A DNA stretch of 64,000 nt from a virus. The notes under the pieces are model-generated. The model was not told the origin of the DNA and searched no databases. It worked only from the letters and a program-made list of their open reading frames with translations. Where the stretch lies: positions 62,001 through 126,000 of IMG/VR virus record IMGVR_UViG_3300005613_000002. The stretch is one strand, 5' to 3'. The number at the start of each line of letters is the position of its first letter. Positions within the stretch are counted from its first letter, which is position 1. The translations under genes were made by a program, and so were the position numbers. This document shows, piece after piece, positions 7,704-15,690 of the stretch.

Positions 7704-10181
7704 TTATGTACCTGTTCCATAACCAATTTTAGCATCAACTTGTCTTTGTATTGCTGTTACTGGACGATATATTTTTTGCATAAATTTTTCACCATCAATA
7801 TTTAATGTAATATCACTAACTACTGCTACATTACTATCAGCAAATTCAACTTTTAATGGTTTTTTCAAAATATTTGCTAAGTCAGCTAACATTCCACCAC
7901 CTTTTGTATTTACTTTTGATATTGATTCGACAGCATTTTGTATTGCGATATAATCTTCTTTATTTCCAGTTAATACTGTGCTAATATTTTTAAATGCATT
8001 ACCAACTCTTGAAATTGCATCAGCATTTTTTGATATTGTTTTCATTGTTGCAGCAAATGTTAATAATCCTAATGCACCAACTGTAAATCCCATCATTGAA
8101 GCAGCTAACATTCCAACTCCTGCTCCTACTTTTATCATTGATTCACCAGCACCATTACTTTTTTCAATTAAATTTCCTAAACCTTCAGCCATTTGACCAA
8201 TTCCCCATGCAGCAATTCCAATACCAGCACCAACACCTAAAGCAGCAGCACCAAAAGCTAACATTGCTGGTGCAGCAGCAGTACCTGCCGTAGCAAACGC
8301 AAACATTGCAGGTACTAAAATTGCAACCATAGTACCACCAAGAATACCAATAGTACCATTCATCATTTTTAGTTTATCTACATCAACATCTTTAATTGCT
8401 TTTGCTAATTCACTAATACCTGCTGATGCTACACCAATACCAGCACCCACTCCAACGGCAGCAGCACCAACACCTAATCCACCTTTCATCATACCTGCAC
8501 CTCTACCAGCAGCTAATTTTCCCCTACCAGCCATTTGTGAACCAGATAAAGCAGAACCTCGACTTCCAATTCCACCAGTCAATTTATTTGCAGCACCTGA
8601 TGTTAAATTTCCAAATCCTTTTAATACAGTTTTCCATGCTAAAGCACCAGCTAATAATATACCACCAGCAGTAGCAACACCACCCCAACCACTTCCAGCA
8701 AGAGTTGACATCCAATCAGCAATAGGTCTTACCCATTCTAATGTTTTATTAACACCTCTTAATAATGGTAATAATGCACCTTTTAATGCATTTATTGTAT
8801 TTTTGAATACTTCATCAAATGTTTGTGCTTCTTTTGCTCTTTGTTGTAATGTTGTTTGTTCTTTCTGAAAAGCATTTGCTTGTTCACTAGTTAATTTACT
8901 AATATCTGTCATATGACCAGCAAGCATAACTTGGAATTTACCAGTTTTAGAATCCATCGTGGCAGCACCTTTAAGTAATTCCTTTTCACGCTTAGTTAAT
9001 CCTCTACCAGCTAATTGATTATCCATTATAGATAAATCAAGTCTTCTTTGTGCAATTTCAAACATTTCTTCTTTAGCAATACCTAAAGAATTTGCAACAT
9101 TTGATAATCTATCAACATCAGCAGGACTTATAAATTTTTCGAAGGTTGTTTTACCATCAGGACTTATTATTTTCCTTAAAGTATAAACTCCTTTAGTCAT
9201 ATTTGATATTTGTTCTGTAACCTTTTCTGGTTCATTACGAACCATATATAACCAACGGAGTGGGTCCATTTTTGCAAAATTACCACCCATTACTTGTAAA
9301 TTAGCACCTAATTCAATTACTTTTTCTAATCCTCTTGTTGCTTCAGCTACATTAAGAGCAGTTTCCATACTAACTCTAGTTTTTTCAGCATCTATAGCCA
9401 TAGTACTGAATGCTTTAACACCGTTAATAAATGTAAATGTTGATAATTTTTTGAAGTTTTTATTAATATTTGAAAGAATTTTAGTTGTATTAAGACCCAT
9501 AAGTTCAGATGTTTCTACAACACCTTGAACAAAATTCATAGTTCTTCTAACATCAATTCCCATATATTCAAATTGTGCAGCTAATTTTGTTGCTTGTTCA
9601 ACACCTAAACCAGTACCTCTACCAATAGTAGTTATATCTATCAGAGTTTCAGCCACTAAAGCACGTGCTCTGCCAGTTTCATCAGCAAAACCTTGTTGCA
9701 TTGTTCGAATATCTTCTAATGAACCACCTAAACTTGAAACGATTCCAACCGATTGTTCGAATGATTGTCTCATTAAATCAGCTTTTGCTCCCGACATTCC
9801 TAAATTAAGGATTGTTGATTTAATAATTTTATCTGAAGCTAATAAATAATCTAAACCAAGTTTAAATTGTCCAACAGTGAATTTTAATATACCTAATAAT
9901 TGTTGTCTAGTTCTAACCTCTTTTGAAACTTCAGAATTAACATTTCGTTGTTCATTTACAATTTTAGTTAATTCTTCTTTTTCTTGAGCAGTTAATGATG
10001 ATGCTTGTTTTCTTGATTCTAATACTAGTCTTTCTTGTTCAGTTTGGACTCTTTTTTGATTTGCAATATATTCTTCTTGAATTTTTATTCTATCATTAAA
10101 ATCAATAGCAGTATTTAATTGATTATTATAATCAACCTGTAAATCCCTCAATTGTTTTAAAAATTCTAATTTATCTGCCAT
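7704..10181 (-). CDS. Tail tape measure protein
   Basis: An 825-residue protein. The N-terminal 110 residues are a predicted coiled coil rich in Q, E and K. A helical middle section follows, then a glycine/alanine-rich hydrophobic region (about residues 490-720) with several likely membrane-inserting helices such as GVATAGGILLAGALAW and GVGAAAVGVGAGIGVA. This architecture is typical of tape measure proteins, which set tail length and enter the host envelope. It sits directly downstream of the gp26-like gene with a predicted -1 frameshift, the arrangement usual for tape-measure chaperone genes. A promoter motif is 15 bases upstream of the start. Confidence 0.8.
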   Translation of the reverse strand: MADKLEFLKQLRDLQVDYNNQLNTAIDFNDRIKIQEEYIANQKRVQTEQERLVLESRKQASSLTAQEKEELTKIVNEQRNVNSEVSKEVRTRQQLLGILKFTVGQFKLGLDYLLASDKIIKSTILNLGMSGAKADLMRQSFEQSVGIVSSLGGSLEDIRTMQQGFADETGRARALVAETLIDITTIGRGTGLGVEQATKLAAQFEYMGIDVRRTMNFVQGVVETSELMGLNTTKILSNINKNFKKLSTFTFINGVKAFSTMAIDAEKTRVSMETALNVAEATRGLEKVIELGANLQVMGGNFAKMDPLRWLYMVRNEPEKVTEQISNMTKGVYTLRKIISPDGKTTFEKFISPADVDRLSNVANSLGIAKEEMFEIAQRRLDLSIMDNQLAGRGLTKREKELLKGAATMDSKTGKFQVMLAGHMTDISKLTSEQANAFQKEQTTLQQRAKEAQTFDEVFKNTINALKGALLPLLRGVNKTLEWVRPIADWMSTLAGSGWGGVATAGGILLAGALAWKTVLKGFGNLTSGAANKLTGGIGSRGSALSGSQMAGRGKLAAGRGAGMMKGGLGVGAAAVGVGAGIGVASAGISELAKAIKDVDVDKLKMMNGTIGILGGTMVAILVPAMFAFATAGTAAAPAMLAFGAAALGVGAGIGIAAWGIGQMAEGLGNLIEKSNGAGESMIKVGAGVGMLAASMMGFTVGALGLLTFAATMKTISKNADAISRVGNAFKNISTVLTGNKEDYIAIQNAVESISKVNTKGGGMLADLANILKKPLKVEFADSNVAVVSDITLNIDGEKFMQKIYRPVTAIQRQVDAKIGYGTGT

Positions 10182-10196
10182 TATTAAACATTTACA

Positions 10197-10205
10197 TATA
10201 AATAC
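10197..10205 (-). promoter_or_regulatory. Late-promoter-like motif GTATTTATA
   Basis: Exact consensus GTATTTATA in gene sense, 15 bases before the tape-measure ATG. A 7-bp inverted repeat (TCCAAGT / ACTTGGA, 10211-10233) just upstream overlaps the stop codon of the preceding ORF. Confidence 0.65.
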
Positions 10206-10220
10206 AATAGTCCAAGTTTT

Positions 10221-10400
10221 TTAATGACTTGGACTATTACTATTTTTTAATCTTGCAGCTTCCTGCATTTTTTCGATTTCTTCATTTTCTTTTTGTAATA
10301 AAAACAAAAAGTGTCTTCTTCTGTAAATTGGCAGTCTTTCTACGTACTCTGCTTGAAACTTAGCGTGTTTGGTCAAAATATAAATTTCTTCATCGACCAT
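10221..10400 (-). CDS. Small ORF, probably the frameshifted C-terminal extension of the gp26-like protein
   Basis: A 59-codon ORF from ATG at 10400 (MVDEEIYILTKHAKF...) to TAA at 10221. It is basic and helical with a C-terminal coiled-coil-like stretch. It is in the -1 frame relative to the upstream 299-residue gene and stays open back to the T9 run at 10431-10439. Slippage there would add about 69 residues (PKHLAGDYKK, then this ORF), giving a fusion of about 365 residues. In many phages the gene before the tape measure makes such gpG/gpGT-type pairs, where the extension binds the tape measure. Independent initiation at 10400 is also possible. Confidence 0.75.
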   Translation of the reverse strand: MVDEEIYILTKHAKFQAEYVERLPIYRRRHFLFLLQKENEEIEKMQEAARLKNSNSPSH

Positions 10401-10417
10401 TTTTTTGTAATCACCCG

Positions 10418-11317
10418 CTAGGTGCTTGGGAAAAAAAAATCTATGCCCACACTTAAATTCGTTTTAAATTTATAACCATCATTAGTCATAAATTCATATG
10501 CCATATCAACATCTGGTTTAACATCCATGATTTTTTTACGAATAGTGTACGCATCTAATGCTGGCATAGCATCAACAAATCTATCAATATATGATCTGTC
10601 ATCTTTTCCATTAATTGAAACAATACTTGCTTTTAGTTTTAACGTACTATATTGACTATAATCTTCACCATATGCTAATTTAATTTCTTCGGCTGATTTA
10701 TATATTTTTGAATCTTCACCATGACTAATTAATCTAATTATAACAGTTTTTTTACGCATTGGTATTTTTACTGAGAAATAACCTCTTTCATCAGGTTTTT
10801 CTTCAACTATTTTATATCTAAGTTTTAATAAATCTACTTTTGAATTAAATGGGATACCTGTTCTTGGGTCAACAACTTCTACAGAATAATCTGAACCATA
10901 ACTAGATGTACGTAAAAATAATAAAAGTGCATTTCTATCACCTTCTAATAAATCTTCAACTATAATTCCTTGAGATTTAATTTTTCTTTTTAATAACACA
11001 TCTAAAACAGTACCATTTTCGATTAATGATGGAGTTGTTAATAAATCTTCATCTTTAGATGTCATATATTCGATATTAACTTCAGAAACACCATTTGGGT
11101 AGTATAAACCATTTGATGGTAATTTAACTATTTCATATGATGTAATTAAATCAGGGTCAGTTTCTTTTGACATAGTTTTTTCATATTCATTAGCATTAAA
11201 GTTTGCTTTTGGAACAGAATCACCAACAACTGGGATATTATCGCCTGATTTATATTTATTTAGTGCATCAGCAATGCTTTCTTTTTTTGGTATATTATCA
11301 ATGTTTTCGTTTCCCAT
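10418..11317 (-). CDS. T4 gp26-like baseplate protein / tape-measure chaperone
   Basis: A 299-residue protein. After a loose N-terminus (about 60 residues) come IVKLPSNGLYYPNG, VNIEYMTSKDEDLL, GTVLDVLLKRKI and LLEGDRNALLLFLRTSSYG. This is the signature order of the T4 baseplate gp26/gp51 family: LPSxGxxYP, then MTxxDE, then LLxGDRxALLxxxRxxSYG. Family members act in baseplate hub assembly and as tape-measure chaperones. The gene ends at a T9 slippery run and the tape measure is the next large gene, as expected for a frameshifted chaperone. A promoter motif lies 33 bases upstream of the start. Confidence 0.85.
   Translation of the reverse strand: MGNENIDNIPKKESIADALNKYKSGDNIPVVGDSVPKANFNANEYEKTMSKETDPDLITSYEIVKLPSNGLYYPNGVSEVNIEYMTSKDEDLLTTPSLIENGTVLDVLLKRKIKSQGIIVEDLLEGDRNALLLFLRTSSYGSDYSVEVVDPRTGIPFNSKVDLLKLRYKIVEEKPDERGYFSVKIPMRKKTVIIRLISHGEDSKIYKSAEEIKLAYGEDYSQYSTLKLKASIVSINGKDDRSYIDRFVDAMPALDAYTIRKKIMDVKPDVDMAYEFMTNDGYKFKTNLSVGIDFFFPST
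10430..10440 (-). other. Putative -1 ribosomal frameshift slippery site
   Basis: In gene sense the sequence is GA followed by nine T and CCC. Reading frame 0 gives D-F-F-F-P-S-T-stop. Slipping back one base on the T-run gives D-F-F-F-P-K-H-L and continues into the downstream ORF. The stop of frame 0 (10418) lies only four codons past the run. Confidence 0.75.
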
Positions 11318-11350
11318 TATTATAGTTTTTTATATTTTATTATTGTTTTT

Positions 11351-11359
11351 AATAAATAC
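11351..11359 (-). promoter_or_regulatory. Late-promoter-like motif GTATTTATT
   Basis: GTATTTATT in gene sense, 33 bases upstream of the gp26-like ATG, in the divergent intergenic region. Confidence 0.5.
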
Positions 11360-11430
11360 TACAAAAAAAATTATTGAATTAATCAAGATATTTTATTTAA
11401 ATACGTATAAGTTAGTAAATAGTAAATAGT

Positions 11431-11709
11431 ATGAAAAATAATATATTAGTAATTTATGTTGGTGTAGCTGGTATTCGTGCTGAAGATATTCCTGAATATG
11501 TAAATAAGGTAGCAGCTAAAATTACACCAGTAACTTTTGAAGGTGAAATTATTTACATACCAATACAATCAAATGATACTAGAATAGAATGTGTAAATCC
11601 TAAATATATTACTGATATTGAATTGATTAATGAAAATAGAACAAAAATAAAAGAATTAAATGAAGAATTAAAATTTCAAATAAAACAATTAAAATCGAAT
11701 AAGAAATGA
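11431..11709 (+). CDS. Hypothetical protein
   Basis: A 92-residue protein with no family I recognise. The first two thirds look like a small alpha/beta domain (ILVIYVGVAGI at the start), and the last 30 residues are a charged helix rich in K and E. It opens a plus-strand run divergent from the gp26-like gene, and its 3' end overlaps the next gene by 4 bases. Upstream are tandem AGTAAAT copies and no clear GTATTTATA motif on this strand, so it may use another promoter class. Confidence 0.75.
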   Translation: MKNNILVIYVGVAGIRAEDIPEYVNKVAAKITPVTFEGEIIYIPIQSNDTRIECVNPKYITDIELINENRTKIKELNEELKFQIKQLKSNKK

Positions 11710-12443
11710 GTAAAAAAATAAAGGTTGGTATAGATATAAATGAAATTTTTAGAGCAAGATGGCTTCAATTTGATAGATTTTATGCACAGGAATTTGGTGA
11801 AGATGGTGTTCCTGATACACAACCATATGTGTATGATTTATTTAATAGTTATAAATTTGAAGACACAACTGAAACAATTAAGGAATTAAAAGAACCTGAA
11901 GATTTTCCTGAAAATATTAATCCAATTGATTATGAACTTAATGAAGAAGGTGAAGCACCAGCAGATGCTTTTTTATTTAAAAAACCTGAAGTTAATAAAT
12001 TAACTGCAAAAGAAGTTTATAATAGATTTATGTATGAAGATTTCCTTTTTGAACTTCATGCAAGTGCACCAATAATGTACAAGGGTATGGATTTACATGT
12101 TAATAATTTTTTAGAAAAATATAAAGACTCATGTGAATTTATTATTTATTCTGTTGAAAATAAATTCAGTATTCCACCAACATTATTCTTTTTAAGTAAA
12201 ATGTCATGTAGATTCAAAAATATTAAATTTATCGATAAATCTGTTGATGCTTTAAATGATGTTGATGTGTTAATTACTACTGACCCAGAAATATTATCAT
12301 TAGGTGTTCCTTGGGGTATGAAAATAATTAAAATGAGTAGACCATATAATAAAAAATTAAAATCAAATTCTATGGAAGCATTACAAATAGCTGATTTAAT
12401 TGATAATTTAGAATTTGAAAAAATAATTAAATACAAAAAATAA
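11706..12443 (+). CDS. HAD/5'-nucleotidase-like protein, probably degenerate
   Basis: A 245-residue protein. It starts KVGIDINEIFRARW, resembling the first HAD motif (hhDxDxhh) but with DIN in place of DxD, so the second aspartate used as acid/base is lost. The C-terminal half has FIIYSV, then NIKFIDKS, then DVDVLITTDPEIL and GMKIIKMSRPYNK. This recalls the later motifs of NT5C-type deoxynucleotidases. I infer a HAD-like fold that may be catalytically inactive. It overlaps the preceding gene by 4 bases and precedes two glycosyltransferases, so it may serve sugar or nucleotide modification. Confidence 0.4.
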   Translation: MSKKIKVGIDINEIFRARWLQFDRFYAQEFGEDGVPDTQPYVYDLFNSYKFEDTTETIKELKEPEDFPENINPIDYELNEEGEAPADAFLFKKPEVNKLTAKEVYNRFMYEDFLFELHASAPIMYKGMDLHVNNFLEKYKDSCEFIIYSVENKFSIPPTLFFLSKMSCRFKNIKFIDKSVDALNDVDVLITTDPEILSLGVPWGMKIIKMSRPYNKKLKSNSMEALQIADLIDNLEFEKIIKYKK

Positions 12444-12448
12444 TAAAA

Positions 12449-13627
12449 ATGAGTGAAGAATTAAATATAGCAACAAAACAAGCTGATTCTGAAAAAATAG
12501 AAAAAGTTAAATTATCTTTAGATAAAATAAAAAATAAAGAATCTAAATTTTTATTTTGTGTACCAGAATCACAAAGTCCTTCAGCAAGTGTTTATGAAAT
12601 TTATTTTCATGCAACAGTTGTAAAAAATATGGGATATAATGTAACTATTTTGGTTGAAAAAGGTGATTATGTTGCACCAAAATGGATTGAAAAAGAATTA
12701 ACACAGCATGAACATTTATCTTTAACAGACCCCAAATTAATGGTCGGTCCTGAAGACGTGATGATAATCCCTGAGATATATTCAAATGTAATGGAACAAA
12801 CTAAAAATTTACCATGCGTTAGAATTGGATTTTTACAATCAGTGGATTATATGACAAATAGTTTAATTCCCGGGACTGATTGGGCATCATTTGGAATTCA
12901 TGATATTATTACAACATCACAATCGCTTAAAGAACTATTTGAAACATTCTATGGGGAAACTAAATATAAAATTCAAACATATAATATTGGTATTCCTGAT
13001 TATTTTGAAAAATCAGATAAACCTCAAAAGCCAATAATTTCAATTATAGGTAGAAATCCAAATGAAATTTCAAAATTTGTTAAATTATTTTTTAGTAAAT
13101 ATCCACAATATAGTTGGGTTACATTTGACCCAATGTTAACTAAAAGTAAACCACCACAATCAATGCGTAGAGTTGACTTTGCAAAAAGATTGAAAGGAAA
13201 TTTTGCAGCAGTTTGGATTGATAGAATATCATCTTTTGGTACATTTCCATTAGAATGTATGAAATCTGGTGTAGTTCCAATTTGTTTTAAACCAGATATT
13301 ATCCCTGAATATTTAATTGAAAGAGATGAAAAAGGTGTTGCTAAAAAAATGGTTGAAGGTGCTGGTGTATGGACTGATAATTATTATGAATTACCAGTAC
13401 TAATGAATGATGTTTTAGTTAAGTTCCTAGATGATTCAATTTTACCAACACTATATGAATCAATGAATAATGTTGCTTCAAAATATACTCAAGAGGATTC
13501 AGAAAAACAATTAGTTGAAATATATCAAGGTTTTATTAATCAAAGAACTAGTTTGTTTGAACAGGCATTAACTACACCTGCTGAAGAAGTAAATGAAGTA
13601 GAAAAAAATAATAAAAAAGAAAAATAA
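12449..13627 (+). CDS. GT-B-like glycosyltransferase
   Basis: A 392-residue protein. The N-terminal half begins FLFCVPESQSPSASVYEIYFHA, like the first Rossmann domain of GT4 enzymes. The second domain starts near residue 190 (KPIISIIGRNP). The conserved donor-site region appears as WIDRISSFGTFPLECMKSGVVPICF, equivalent to the E..P..E.ma.G.pvi pattern. The last 30 residues are a charged tail. It is followed 7 bases later by a GT-A-type gene. The product probably glycosylates a virion component or DNA together with its neighbours. Confidence 0.7.
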   Translation: MSEELNIATKQADSEKIEKVKLSLDKIKNKESKFLFCVPESQSPSASVYEIYFHATVVKNMGYNVTILVEKGDYVAPKWIEKELTQHEHLSLTDPKLMVGPEDVMIIPEIYSNVMEQTKNLPCVRIGFLQSVDYMTNSLIPGTDWASFGIHDIITTSQSLKELFETFYGETKYKIQTYNIGIPDYFEKSDKPQKPIISIIGRNPNEISKFVKLFFSKYPQYSWVTFDPMLTKSKPPQSMRRVDFAKRLKGNFAAVWIDRISSFGTFPLECMKSGVVPICFKPDIIPEYLIERDEKGVAKKMVEGAGVWTDNYYELPVLMNDVLVKFLDDSILPTLYESMNNVASKYTQEDSEKQLVEIYQGFINQRTSLFEQALTTPAEEVNEVEKNNKKEK

Positions 13628-13634
13628 AGTAACA

Positions 13635-14468
13635 ATGAATATATCAGTAATAATTCCAGTTCATAAATATGATGATAAAATTTCAACATATTTAAATAGT
13701 GTAATTGAATCAATAACAAAAAATGTAGGTGTAACTGAATTACCTCAAGTAATTATTGTTTATCCACCAGATATTGAAAAAGAAATTATAGGATTTAGAG
13801 ATAGTCAAGTCCGAAAATATGGTGATAAATTTTCTGAAGCTAAATATACTTTAGTGAAAAATGAAGATAAAACTGATTATCAATCACAGGTAAATTTAGG
13901 TGTTGAATATGTAAGCACTGATTATTTTTCAGTAATTGAATTTGATGATGAATTTAGTACCACTTATTTTAAAAATGTTGAACAGCATATAAACACATAT
14001 CAAGATGTTGATATTTTCTTATCAATGATAATTGAGGTTAATGATAAAAACGAAGGTATGAAATTAACTAATGAAACCGTATGGGCGCAACAATTTGTTG
14101 GTGAAAATGGTGAAATGGGTTATTTGAATGCAAAATCATTACAACAATATACAGATTTTAAATTATCTGGTGCTGTAATAAAAAAATCAGAATTTGAAAA
14201 TATTGGTAAATATAAATCAAATATAAAACTATCATTTATGTATGAGTTGTTGTTAAGGGCATTAAATAATGCGTGTAAAATATATACGATACCTAAAATC
14301 GGATATAAACATTTAGCAACAAGACCAGATAGTTTATTTGGTGAATATTCTAAATCAATGTCAATGAATGAAAGAAAATTTTGGTTTGATACAGCTAAGA
14401 ATGAGGCTAATTTTATTAATGATAGGGTTATTGATACATCACGTATAACTAAACAAATTGTTACATAA
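13635..14468 (+). CDS. Family 2-like glycosyltransferase
   Basis: A 277-residue protein. MNISVIIPVHKYD is the first GT-A strand. YQSQVNLGVEYVSTDYFSVIEFDDEF contains the acceptor-side helix and an FDDE (DxD-like) site near residue 98. It is adjacent to the GT-B-like gene and upstream of the late sigma factor gene. No transmembrane helix is seen. It is a second glycosylation locus, separate from the one at the left edge of the window. Confidence 0.7.
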   Translation: MNISVIIPVHKYDDKISTYLNSVIESITKNVGVTELPQVIIVYPPDIEKEIIGFRDSQVRKYGDKFSEAKYTLVKNEDKTDYQSQVNLGVEYVSTDYFSVIEFDDEFSTTYFKNVEQHINTYQDVDIFLSMIIEVNDKNEGMKLTNETVWAQQFVGENGEMGYLNAKSLQQYTDFKLSGAVIKKSEFENIGKYKSNIKLSFMYELLLRALNNACKIYTIPKIGYKHLATRPDSLFGEYSKSMSMNERKFWFDTAKNEANFINDRVIDTSRITKQIVT

Positions 14469-14496
14469 AAATAAGACTATTAATTTTATGTAGATA

Positions 14497-15249
14497 ATGA
14501 AAGAAATTAAAAAAAGTACACCATATTTTGCTGAAAGGGAAGAACAAGCTGTAGCTGATTATATTAATTCAAACTCATTTGAGGAAAAGAATAAAATATA
14601 TAATGAGATACTGATTGAACCCTTTCGCAAAATGATTCAATCCATATTAAGAAGATATCCAATACATATTGGAAACTATGATATGGCAGAAGTAGAATCA
14701 AATGCATTAGCACATTTGATAGACCATATGGTTAAATTTAATCCAGATAAAATCACAAAATCAGGAAAAAAAACCAAGGCTTTTAGCTATTGTCAAACTA
14801 TAATTAGAAACTATTATAAAGACCATAGTAAAAAAAGTTATACTGAAAAGAAAATTAATCTATCTTTTGATGATTATGTTGATGAAATAAATAACAACAA
14901 TGAATTTGCATATGAAATTGAATTAGAATCACAACATCAACTTGAAAAATTGATTAATGAGGTAATATGTGAGATGGAGAAAATGATTGATGGTGAAACA
15001 CCGATGAAGAAAAATGAAATTATTGTTGGTGATGCAATTATTAACATCTTAAAATATTGGCATTTATTATTTTTGGAAGATAGTCCAGATGGGAAATATA
15101 ATAAAAAAGTAACTAATAAATTTCAAAAAAATAAAATATTATTTTATCTTAAAGAACAAACAGGATTAACAACTAAAGAAATTCGTATTGCTATTAAACC
15201 ATTTAAGGAAATTTATTTCTTAAAAAAAGTTAGTTATTTAGAGGAATAA
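14497..15249 (+). CDS. Late-transcription sigma factor, T4 gp55-like
   Basis: A 250-residue protein. Residues 10-115 read as sigma region 2: YFAEREEQAVADYI at the start, a helix with LIEPFRKMIQSILRRY, and AFSYCQTIIRNYYKD corresponding to the core-binding/-10-recognition helices. The C-terminal half is less conserved and lacks an obvious region 4. T4 gp55 is a minimal sigma that directs RNA polymerase to the late promoter TATAAATA with the gp33 co-activator and the clamp. Here it probably recognises the GTATTTATA motifs found across the window, which is inference. It lies 28 bases after a glycosyltransferase gene without its own motif. Confidence 0.75.
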   Translation: MKEIKKSTPYFAEREEQAVADYINSNSFEEKNKIYNEILIEPFRKMIQSILRRYPIHIGNYDMAEVESNALAHLIDHMVKFNPDKITKSGKKTKAFSYCQTIIRNYYKDHSKKSYTEKKINLSFDDYVDEINNNNEFAYEIELESQHQLEKLINEVICEMEKMIDGETPMKKNEIIVGDAIINILKYWHLLFLEDSPDGKYNKKVTNKFQKNKILFYLKEQTGLTTKEIRIAIKPFKEIYFLKKVSYLEE

Positions 15250-15282
15250 ATAAACATACAAATAATAAATTCCATCTAACTT

Positions 15283-15291
15283 GTATTTATA
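15283..15291 (+). promoter_or_regulatory. Late-promoter-like motif GTATTTATA
   Basis: Exact consensus, 18 bases upstream of the ATG at 15310. It heads the baseplate block 15310-18526. Confidence 0.65.
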
Positions 15292-15309
15292 TGTACTAAA
15301 ACTATTATA

Positions 15310-15690
15310 ATGGCAAGACCAATAAGAAAAAGAATAAAATTTGATGAAGATAGTGTTGAAAACTTACTTCAAGAAATCTATAATGATAGTCATAACATTA
15401 AAGCAAAAATAACTAGGTTATTTAATAAATGGGAAACTAAAGTTAAAGAAAATGGCGAAATTGCTGCTATTGGTGACCAGATTGTTAAATTAATAGCAGC
15501 AGAAGCAAAAAACCAAGACCAAAAAATCATGTTATTAAAATACTTAAAAGAAGTAGTGTTTGATAAGACTGGTGGAAAAGGTGAAGTAGTGAAGACTGAT
15601 GGTGAACAAACAATCTCTGCTGATAGAAGAAATGAATTATTAAATATAGTTCAAGAAGAAATCGAGAAAAAAGAGAAAGTATCTAAATAA
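15310..15690 (+). CDS. Small coiled-coil protein, possible terminase small subunit
   Basis: A 126-residue, mostly helical, charged protein (MARPIRKRIKFDEDSVENLL..., ending EEIEKKEKVSK). Helical segments at about 15-45 and 55-85 could form a coiled-coil oligomer like T4 gp16. No diagnostic motif proves this. Its stop overlaps the start of the next gene by one base (TAATG). The promoter motif just upstream and the neighbouring virion genes point to late expression. Confidence 0.4.
   Translation: MARPIRKRIKFDEDSVENLLQEIYNDSHNIKAKITRLFNKWETKVKENGEIAAIGDQIVKLIAAEAKNQDQKIMLLKYLKEVVFDKTGGKGEVVKTDGEQTISADRRNELLNIVQEEIEKKEKVSK

Noticed and set aside
8096-8674. Gln/His-rich plus-strand ORFs
   Set aside because: Shadows of the Ala/Gly-rich region of the tape measure; the composition arises from reading GCA/GGT codons on the other strand.
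11396-11404. TTTAAATAC on the plus strand as a promoter for the 11431 gene
   Set aside because: It is in the wrong orientation and has a mismatch in the core TATTTAT; all convincing copies read GTATTTAT in gene sense.
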